DNA from: Sorex araneus
Taxonomy: Eukaryota > Chordata > Mammalia > Eulipotyphla > Soricidae
Assembly (NCBI RefSeq): GCF_027595985.1
Contig: NC_073305.1
Span: forward strand, 168,640,172 to 168,704,171
DNA: 64,000 nucleotides
Reading direction: 5' to 3'
Part shown: one piece after another, positions 56,404-64,000 of the stretch
Layout: each line of letters opens with the position of its first letter
How positions within the stretch are numbered: position 1 is the stretch's first letter
Translations under genes and position numbers: made by a program
Notes under the pieces: generated by a model
What the model saw: the letters and a program-made list of their open reading frames with translations, nothing else
What the model was told of the DNA's origin: nothing
Databases searched by the model: none

Positions 56404-56603
56404 TTGGAGATTTAGAAGCTGGTGGTGCACTCTGCTTCCTAGTCAGAGACCGAAAGAGAGGCAAGGCAACTGAGAAAGAAGAGCTTGAAGAATAGAGAAA
56501 CAGGTACTCATATTAGGAGTTCAGGATGTCATGGACTAGGATAAAACTCACTGACAAGTTGGGCAATTTGCCTGGACTAATGGCCCACACAGTTATACTC
56601 TGC

Positions 56604-57282
56604 TAAAGAAAGATCCTCCTTCTCTTTCTCCTTCTCCTTCATCTCCTTCTTCGTCTTCCTCTTCCTCTCCCTCTTTACCTCCCCTCCCCCTCCTTCCTCA
56701 GCCAGCCTTCCTTCCTTCCTTCCTTCCTTCCTTCCTTCCTTCCTTCCTTCCTTCCTTCCTTCCTTCCTTCCTTCCTTCCTTCCTTCCTTCCTTCCTTCCT
56801 GCCTCTTCTCTCCCTCCCTCCCTTCCTCTCTGCCTCCCTGTCTTCTTCCTTTCCTCCCTTTCCTCCCTCCCATTCCTTTTCTTCTACCCTCCCTCCCTCC
56901 CACCTTTCTTTCTTCTTTTCTCTTTTCCTTCCTTGATTTCTCTTTTAATTCCTCCCTCCCTCCCTCCCTCCCTCCCTCCCTCCTTCCTTCTCTTCCTTCC
57001 CTCCCTCCCTCTCTTTTCCCTCCCTCTTCCCTCCCTCCCTCTCTCTTCCCTCCCTCTTCTTTCCCACCCTCCCTCTCTCTTCCTACCTCTCTCTTTCCTC
57101 CCTCTCTCCTTTTCCTCTCTTCCTTCCTTCCTTCCTTCCTTCCTTCCTTCCTTCCTTCCTTCCTTCCTTCCTTCCTTCCTTCCTTCCTTCCTTCCTTCCT
57201 CTCTCCTCCCTTCCTTTCTTCCTTCATTCCTTCTTTCCTTCATCTGTCCCTTCCCTCCCTTCCTCTCTCCCTCCTTCCTTTA
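56604..57282. repeat. (TTCC)n/(CCCT)n pyrimidine tract
   Basis: About 680 bp of nearly pure pyrimidine on plus, with uninterrupted TTCC at 56,706-56,800 and 57,120-57,199. It adjoins the tail side of the minus SINE at 57,285, so it probably grew from that SINE's A-tail. The 216-residue Lys/Glu/Gly/Arg minus frame is an artefact. Confidence 0.95.
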
Positions 57283-57284
57283 TA

Positions 57285-57422
57285 AGAACACAACTCCTGG
57301 CTCTCAGGAGTTATTCCTGTTTCTGTGCTTAGGGCACTTAATTAGGTACAGGAGATCAAACCAAGGTCAGCTGCATGTCAGGCAAATGAGTGCCTTAACT
57401 CCTGTACTATTTCTCTGGCCCA
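57285..57422 (-). mobile_element. SINE-A copy, minus orientation, shortened
   Basis: CACAACTCCTGGCTCTCAGG, GAGATCAAACCAAGGTCAGC and TGTACTATTTCTCTGGCCC follow the reversed SINE-A order. Confidence 0.8.
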
Positions 57423-57424
57423 AG

Positions 57425-59215
57425 TGTCATTTGCCATTTTTCTTTTCCCCTTCCTGAGGAAGAATGCCACAAGCCTGGTGACAAGAAAGGAATTGATTAA
57501 GGCAAAATGAGAGATAGGGAAATCCACTGAGTTGATTTACAAGCCAAAGTATTTTCAAGATATGTGACTCGAAGCATTTGATTTAGAAAGTTTATACATG
57601 CCCTGGCACAGAGCAGAAGATCAATAGTATAAAAACTGTACTTAATCCTACTGGAAGTATATTTTGAGACCTTTAAAAAAAAGCGATACCAATTTGTATT
57701 TAATAAGAATAATGTCCAGTTAGGAAAGGATCCCACGGTTCTCCAGGGCAAGGTGTAGAGCGCTCTTTGAGTCTATTGTCAGAGGTCTGGCAGTGACTCA
57801 GAGGCAGATAGGCAAGGAGTGAGTCACATGTGCACCGGGCTCTGAATGGTTAAAACAACCAGAGCTGTGAAAACTCCGGGAAGGCCAAACAGAGAGCTGG
57901 GAGCTGCCTTCAGACAGTTGAAAGACTTTTTTGTGGAAGATAGAATGTCCTTGTTCTGAATGGAAGTTGAGGGCATGACTATTGGATTCAGTGGACAGAA
58001 GGCAGTGTTTTTTTTTTTTCTTTCCAGAGTTGAGTGTACACCAGTGTAAAGGATTTGAAGACATGCGCAATGTTCATTTTGTTTGGAATGTTGTCAGAAG
58101 ATTCTTGTATGCAGAGGAATGTGGTCTTGGCACTTTCATTTTTAGGATGATATATGGGGCAGGTGGAGACAACCAATACTGCTAAATTCCGAGAAATGTG
58201 CTGAGTGCTCTCTGTATCATTTGTTCATCTATTCTGCCCAATACGCCTTATCAGTTAAACATTATATGTACTTTTACAAATCAATTTATATGGCAAACTG
58301 CCAGCACTCATGCATTTGTGTATTGCAGGAACAAATTTAAAAACTAGGTTTTAGGCATTACATGCCATCTTCTACTCCCTTTATTTCCCTAATATATACG
58401 TGTGTGTCTGTGTGTGTGTTTGTGCGTGCATATGGAACAGAAACTATTCTTCTAAAATATTTTAGTTATGATTCATGTGATTGTATAGAAATTCCAGAAC
58501 ATAAACTTTTAAACATTTAAACAAACTATTCCTATAAAAATCCTAAGCCTCTCTTTAAGGCTTTTCAACATTGATTTTATTTCCCCTGACCAATTAATTT
58601 TGTGTATCCTCTCTATTACACCATGGCATGCAGGCATTTGATTAAATGTTATTCTGAATATTTCAGGAAAGGTGTGCTAATTAATTTAGTTTATGTTTTC
58701 AGATGAGATGAACATTGAAATTTTTGGCCTTTGCTTAGTGTTTTCTTCTCGGTTTCCTGAGAAGTCCTCATCAATCAGTGGAAGGCATTCACAGAACAAA
58801 GACTTCCCCCACGCTTAGCAGGAAGGCGTCCTGCAAAGAGACTCCCTTTGGGTAGTCACTGAACTCTTCTTTAAGTCTCCTGCCTCCTGGTTCACTCTCG
58901 ATTTTGAACTTGCACTCCTATAACTATGTGCAACAATTCTTGCAATCTTTCTCTTTCATACCTCTTTCTCTCTCTTCATTTTCTCTATTGGTTCTGTTTC
59001 TTTGGCAAACTTTGGTCAAAAGTCATTTATATAAATATGCCTGTTTATCTGCCTATGTTTCCTTCTTTTTTTTTCTTTTTGAATTAGATTCCTAAGAGTA
59101 TAACAAAAGTTTTTATAAATTTGGAAGTGGATTATTTCTAGTGAAGTCATTGGATAAATCTACAGTTTTAGCCAATACCTTTACTGCAGTTGTTTTATTT
59201 TTATTTATTTATTTG
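57425..59215. other. Repeat-poor stretch
   Basis: About 1.8 kb with no SINE or L1 landmark; only a short (GT) run near 58,400. Sub-segments at about 57,700-58,200 and 58,540-58,900 are compositionally complex. They are candidate regulatory DNA of the gene suggested by the CpG island 3-4 kb to the right. Confidence 0.4.
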
Positions 59216-59221
59216 TTCATG

Positions 59222-59405
59222 TCTTTTTTTAAAATTGAATCACCGTGAGATACAGTTACTTAACTTTCATGTTTAAGTTTCAGTCATGCAATGGTCCAAC
59301 ACCCATCCCTCCACCAGGGCACATTCTCCACCACCAATGCCTCCAGTATGCCCCCTACCCCCCACTTTCAACCATTCCCCTGCCTAATGGCAGACAATTT
59401 CCCCT

Positions 59406-59451
<46 letters not shown>

Positions 59452-59500
59452 TGGGCATTATGGTTTTTTCGTTTTCCTTTCTTTTCTTCTTCTTCTTCTT
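59222..59500 (-). mobile_element. Family R 3' region with (CT)n, minus orientation
   Basis: AAATTGAATCACCGTGAGATAC, CCCATCCCTCCACCAGGGCA, CTCCAGTATGCCCCCTACC and a CT microsatellite (about 59,409-59,447), then TTTTTGGGCATTATGG, match the copy at 44.5-45.0 kb block for block. Confidence 0.85.
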
Positions 59501-59550
59501 ATTTTTTTTTTTTTTTTTTTTGCTTTTTCGGTCACACCTGGCGGTGCTAC
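59501..59550 (-). mobile_element. SINE-A 3' fragment, minus orientation
   Basis: A long T-run and GCTTTTTCGGTCACACCTGG followed by GGTGCTACC are the reversed 3' end of SINE-A. The head is absent, so it is a 5'-truncated insertion. Confidence 0.75.
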
Positions 59551-59599
59551 CTTTTGCTAACTGGTGCAGATCTACAACCCCGGGTCTCATTGAATTAAT

Positions 59600-60235
59600 A
59601 TCTGTAACACAAGAGGACTCACTAGAGGACCTTTAGTTTCCCTTAAGTGCTACAATTCGACGTCTCTATTAATCATAGTGTTTATTCATCAAAATAAATA
59701 CTGATAAGTCATAAGAACACACCCTGGATTTTCAGGCCTGTGGATTTACTGGCAGAGTGCCAGCTTCCTTTCTGGCTGAAACTATCTGTGCTTGAAGCCT
59801 TCTCTGTCTCTTTTTTTTCCACTCCAGCAGTTCTCTTTTGCTAACCAATCCATGTTAACTAAATTTTTGGAGGACTTCTGTGTGTGGCCTAGGCTTGCAT
59901 ACATGCCCCGAGGTTTACGCTGGTCTGATCTGGCTCTAGAAGTGTGTAGAGCTTTAGAATTTGAAGATTTGCCCCTAGAGTTTTGTGGACTGACTCTGGC
60001 AAAGTACACAAAGGAAAGGGAACTTCTTTCCAAATGTGAGTTCTTTTTCTCTCTTCTCATCTCCAAGGAGTTGTGTCTGAATTCCTTTGCCAGGCAGGAC
60101 TTTATAGGAGCACTGGAGACCAGGAAGGGGACTTTTCTCCAATGAGTAACAGGATTTGCATTTGCAGATTAATCCTGCCAAATAAAATGTGAACATCTTC
60201 CCAAACCCCATTAAAAGCTTTCCCCCCTCTCCTTC
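59600..60235. other. Repeat-poor stretch upstream of simple repeats
   Basis: No mobile element is recognised. A 117-residue plus-strand frame (59,792-60,145) is open but lacks recognisable domains, and two minus frames overlap it. I do not call a gene. Confidence 0.35.
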
Positions 60236-60240
60236 CTGCT

Positions 60241-60372
<132 letters not shown>

Positions 60373-60407
60373 CTTTATTCCTCTCTTCTTCCTTCCTTTT
60401 TCCCCTC

Positions 60408-60540
60408 CCTCCCTCCCTTCCTTCCTTCCTTCCTTCCTTCCTTCCTTCCTTCCTTCCTTCCTTCCTTCCTTCCTTCCTTCCTTCCTTCCTTCCTTCCTTC
60501 CTTCCTTCCTTCCTTCCTTCCTTCCTCCCTCCCTCCCTTC
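60408..60540. repeat. (CCTT)n microsatellite
   Basis: CCTT units are uninterrupted from about 60,415 to 60,525 and flanked by CCCT units. On minus this is a GGAA array, and GGAA is the ETS-factor core. Confidence 0.97.
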
Positions 60541-60559
60541 TTTCCTTCCTCTGTTCCTC

Positions 60560-61130
60560 CTTTTCTTTCTTTTTGTGGTACAGATTTTAAAAGAAGGTAC
60601 AATTTATCCAGTTCCATTTAAGTCTCAATGAAGCCACAGAGGATTCAAACAGGCAAAATTGTGGACCCCACAGTTTCTCTCTAGGTCTGGGCAAATTTTG
60701 CTCCATCAAATCTCTGAGATTGTTTCCATCCCATATCTGAGCCCCCCTGCCCTGCCCTCTCCACCAACCTTTCTTACCAGGAGGGATTTAAATTCAAATC
60801 CAGCATGCTGACAAAGGTTTAAAGGCAAAGGTTTGAGAGTAACCACTTCCCAGAGCTATTTGGACACTTTTGAAGGGACACCGGGAGACGAATATTTCCT
60901 TATTCGTGGAGCTGACTTTGGACTCCGCAGTGGCTGGGAGCCCTGGGTGAGTTTCTGGGGTGGGTGGGTGCGGACATAACGCCACTGGCCTGCCTCAGCC
61001 CCAGCCTCTTCTTAATGGGGTCTTTACCCTCGGTTGGTTGGAGCGACTTTTCCCCGTTAGTCGCACAGAGATGTGGGATGAAATGGTTCCGTGTATTCAA
61101 AAAAATAGATGGGGTCTTCCCGTAACTATA
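60560..61130. other. Upstream flank of the CpG island
   Basis: Mixed-composition DNA without repeats, rising in GC toward the right. It probably belongs to the proximal upstream region of the gene suggested by the island. No TATA box stands out. Confidence 0.4.
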
Positions 61131-61131
61131 T

Positions 61132-61335
61132 TAGAAGGAAAAAAGAAAGGGGGAGGAGGAGAGTGGGAAGAGTGGTAGGGGGAGAAAGGAAAAGAGAGGG
61201 AAGGGGAGACGGAGAAGGAGAGGGGAGGCGGGGAGAGAGTGAGGGCTAGAGAAAAAGAGCAAGAGAGGGAAGAGAGAGGAGGAAAGAGAGAGGGAGAGAC
61301 CTACAGATAAGAGAGAAGCAGAAAAAAGAGGGAAG
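61132..61335. repeat. Purine-rich GA tract next to CpG island
   Basis: About 200 bp of almost pure purine on plus (AGGGGGAGGAGGAG, GGAGACGGAGAAGGAGAGG and similar), ending where the CpG-rich block begins. Such tracts occur near promoters and can form triplex DNA. Confidence 0.85.
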
Positions 61336-61339
61336 AGCC

Positions 61340-62240
61340 CAGCAGTGGGGCTGCCGCTAGCAGGGCGGCGGGGCGGCGGGCAGCCCGGAGTGCGCAGGGA
61401 GGGGTGCGCGCATCACCGCCCAGCTCCCCAGCTTCTCCTTTTTTCTCTTGTTCGGCGTCGGGGGCTCGGGGCTGCGATCTCCCAGCTTTTTGGGGTGACC
61501 TCGGGCTCGACCCGCTCCCCGCCTCCGCCCGGGTGCCTCGCGGGGCGGCGCGGGCTGCACCCGGCCCCCCCACCCCCACCCGACTCGGCCCCCGCAACTT
61601 CGTCGGGGCGGGCGCTGCCCCGGGGCTGGCCATCGCGGGCGCGGCGGGACCCCGCGGGCTGCCCGACGCCGCCAGCCGGGGCTCGGCCGCACCTGAGCCC
61701 CCGACTCGTGCCAAGTCGGGACCGGAAGAAACGGCGGGAGCGACTCGCCCCGCGAGCAGCCGCGGCGGGCCGGGAGGGAGCGGAGCCGCCCAGGGGGGCC
61801 GCCACGTGCCGCCCCACTCCGCCGGGGGCGCCCCCCGGACGCACCCCGAGCACCCCGCGCACCCAGCGCCCGCTCGCAGGCAGCGCGCCGACGTCTCCTA
61901 AACTTCTGGCCGAGCTGGAACTTGGCCGCCAGACCGCCCCCGGGCGCCGCCTGGACACCCCGCGCCCACCTTGCACCTGGCGCCGTCGGCAGGGGGACAG
62001 CCGGGACCCTCGGGAGCTCGGTGGCCCGCGTGCGCAGAGGGGCTCGGGGGTCTCCTCCGGGAGCGGCGGAGCAGCGGAGGGCGCGACCCCTGGGGCTGGC
62101 GGCGCAGTGATGCCAACATGTAAGTGTCACCTTGCAGCGCGCCCGCTTAGAGGTGCCCCTCCACGCCCGCAGCCCCCCAACGAAGTGATCTTGGGGAGGA
62201 CCCGACTGCGGGGATGCGGGGACAGCATAAACCGGTTTGT
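61340..62240 (+). promoter_or_regulatory. CpG island, likely promoter and first exon
   Basis: The segment is very GC-rich with CpG at high density (GGGGCGGCGCGGGCTGC, GCGGCGGGCCGGGAGGG, CCACCCGACTCGGCCCCCGC), unlike the CpG-depleted rest of the window. Long frames occur on both strands, as expected from GC-rich DNA, and none shows a known domain. I infer a TATA-less promoter and a mostly non-coding first exon on plus, because a good splice donor follows and repeat-poor intron-like DNA extends to the right. The gene is not identifiable here. Confidence 0.75.
62110..62126 (+). other. Candidate start codon and splice donor
   Basis: ATGCCAACAT ends at 62,119 and is followed by GTAAGTG (62,120-62,126), a strong donor core, although the exon's last base is T rather than G. 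If real, the first exon ends here, either as 5'UTR or with a three-codon coding start (Met-Pro-Thr) split in phase 1. Confidence 0.4.
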
Positions 62241-62249
62241 CTCCACTTG

Positions 62250-64000
62250 GCCCCTAGGGGCTCTGGAGGGGAGGGGGCTGGGATCTTTCTCTCTCTCTCT
62301 CTGTCTCTCTCTCCCCCCTCCCGCCCCCCTCCCACCCCATCCCTCTCCCCCAGAGAGAGGTAAACTTCACTTTGGGGCGGTGTAGAGCAGAATAAAAAGG
62401 GCCGGGCTTCAAGAAGGGGGGTTTGGGGTGGAACGTGTTTTTGAGTCTAATTAAAGCAGGACTCAGCTCAGCCCGGCTGCTCCATCCAGGGCCCTGGCCC
62501 TGCCAAGGACGATCCGCACCTGGGGCCTTGGAAGGTAACTGGTCGGCTGAGAAAATGTTGACTTTCTCATTGTCACCTTAGGCTATAGGAGTTGTTCTTG
62601 GATGTCTGGCTTATTTTGGTTAAAAAAAAGTAGTTCAGGCCATGTGGCATTTTTCCGTGGTGGGGATCTGCGAGCAGATTCGTGGAGGGTTGGGGTTTGT
62701 GTGTATGTGTGTGTGGGGGTGTTTGGGGGCGCAGGGGGCTGCAGGCAGGGTCCGGGCTGGGAAGCAGCTGGTTTGGGAGACCCTAGTAGGTCCTGCTTAC
62801 GTGGGAATTGTTCTCTAAGCGGTGGGTGCCTCAGGGCGACCCCGGGAGAAGGCCACCGCAGGGCACCCCCTGGCCCTCCAAATTGGAAAAAGGAGAAGGC
62901 TGTCTGTCTTTCCAAGGGCCAAGCTTAATTTTGTGGCCAATTCAGAAGTTACTTTTTCTCGCAATATGTAATTTTCCCTCTGGCGTTTTATTTAGTCTTT
63001 GGACAGACACACGGGCAAACCTTTTAACTGCCGCCCACTAACTAATGTACAAGAGTTTCTAGAAATTGACACCATCCCTCAATGACTGGATCCCTAGTCC
63101 TTTACACTTAACTTGACTCCATCAGTTTAATATGGGGCCGGTGCCTTTAGGGAAGTGGGGAGACAGACCTTCCTGGAACAAATCCCATTCTCTCCCTCCC
63201 CCGCCCCCCAATCTTGCCCCTCTGCACACATTTTTTTTTTTTAAAACAGGAAAAGTAGTGCCCAAGGCCTAGCTCTGCACTTGTGTTCCTGGTACTTAGA
63301 AGTTTAATTAGAATGGAGTCACTTATTTTTACTTTTTTTTACCAAACTGTGAAGTAATTCCACACCTGTGAATTTTAATATTTTGTTTCTGCCAGTGGAA
63401 GCAGCAAGGTATAATTCCAAGGAATTTATTTTGGGATACAGCCAAAATTCTCATTTAAGACTTATTCTCAAATACAGAGGCCATATTTTGAATAAATGTG
63501 AATTTGTTTTCAATTTTATTTTTTCCAAAAATATGGTAGGTTTTTAAACAACAGATACTTATGGAACTTCCTTTTGCCTTGCTAGGTAATTTAAATGTTA
63601 TGGGAGAGAAACTATAATGTACATTAAAGAAAATATGATTATCAATATTTTTAAATAAAAGATATGAAGCTGATCAGTAAGAAATGTAAAAAGTTCCTAG
63701 TTAAGTCGTTTTGTAGTCCACTTAAATTCACATTTGATTAAAAAAATCTCATCATTAGCATAAAATATTAAATCATATAAAATACAGATTTTAGTAGCCT
63801 ACATTGACTTCCTTAATTGAGCTATTTTGACTAAAAGTTTTCTATGTCTCGCAAGGTTATAATTGTTTCTTTTTTCATTATGGTGTTGTCAACTAATATG
63901 GAATGGTTTAAGATGGTCTGATACTTTTTGGGTATGAATGTGTTAGAATATCTATACTAAGGAAATAATACCAACTCCTTTCACCATAAATTTTCCTTGT
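62250..64000. other. Repeat-free DNA downstream of CpG island
   Basis: The first 700 bp remain GC-rich, with a short CT-rich tract at 62,286-62,345 and a GT patch at 62,695-62,720. The rest is AT-rich. No SINE, L1 or family R copy is seen in 1.75 kb. I interpret it as the start of the first intron. Frames in it show no recognisable domain. Confidence 0.5.

Noticed and set aside
56577..57457. Frames of 119-216 residues rich in Lys/Glu/Gly/Arg or Pro/Ser/Leu
   Set aside because: They are translations of the TTCC/CCCT pyrimidine tract.
59792..60145. 117-residue plus frame 1.2 kb upstream of the CpG island
   Set aside because: Two open frames overlap it on the other strand and it lacks any domain. 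It could be an exon, but nothing in the sequence supports that over chance.
61345..62385. 346-residue plus-strand open frame in the CpG island, with overlapping long frames in other phases and strands
   Set aside because: GC-rich DNA lacks stop codons in all frames. The peptide is Pro/Gly/Ala/Arg-rich with no domain, and a good splice donor lies inside it. A non-coding first exon is more likely.

Overview
The window is nuclear DNA of a eutherian mammal, most likely a shrew (Soricidae, probably Sorex). The call rests on many copies of a tRNA-headed SINE whose sequence I recognise from shrew genomic DNA. It also rests on old mammalian L1 remnants, dinucleotide and tetranucleotide microsatellites, and one CpG island next to repeat-poor AT-rich DNA. 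I find no intact protein-coding exon, no CRISPR array and no functional RNA gene. Nearly all open reading frames here are frames through simple repeats or retroelements.

Layout: positions 1-60,000 are intergenic or deep intronic DNA. They hold (i) SINE-A, about 160-180 bp, tRNA head with a poly(A) tail; (ii) SINE-B, about 240 bp, same head, ending in a GACAGTGCTACAGTG-like tail with no poly(A); (iii) 'composite C', about 670 bp, a novel head of about 390 bp fused to a SINE-B-like body; and (iv) a recurrent poly(A)-tailed retroelement 3' end with AATAAA-like signals, here called 'family R'. Old L1 remnants lie at 2.5-3.7, 8.5-10.3, 14.1-16.6, 18.9-19.4, 25.5-29.2, 30.2-35.7, 36.0-37.3, 40.3-41.8 and 46.5-47.3 kb. 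A decayed hAT-type transposase-derived gene lies at about 42.4-44.2 kb. A complete solo LTR with a 6-bp target duplication lies at 52,510-53,840.

The most unusual content is two complete, short insertions with L1-type target duplications. They are 26,676-28,397 (minus strand; 16-bp duplication) and 44,484-45,798 (minus strand; 10-bp duplication). Each has GC-rich tandem units at its 5' end (335 bp and 313 bp), no recognisable ORF1 or ORF2, and a family R 3' tail. The first also has two poly(A) tracts about 200 bp apart, as expected for a 3' transduction. They look like a non-autonomous, L1-mobilised retroelement lineage with promoter-like tandem monomers.

The right end (about 61.1-64 kb) differs. 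A purine-rich tract leads into a CpG island (about 61,340-62,240) with a candidate first-exon splice donor at 62,119/62,120, followed by repeat-poor DNA. This looks like the 5' end of a plus-strand gene whose body lies beyond the window; I cannot name it. Repeat-poor stretches at about 5.1-6.1, 23.2-25.5, 38.9-39.3 and 57.4-60.2 kb may hold its distal regulatory elements, but no conservation data are available here. Coordinates of old repeats are approximate to about 10-30 bp; those given with target-site duplications are exact as read.
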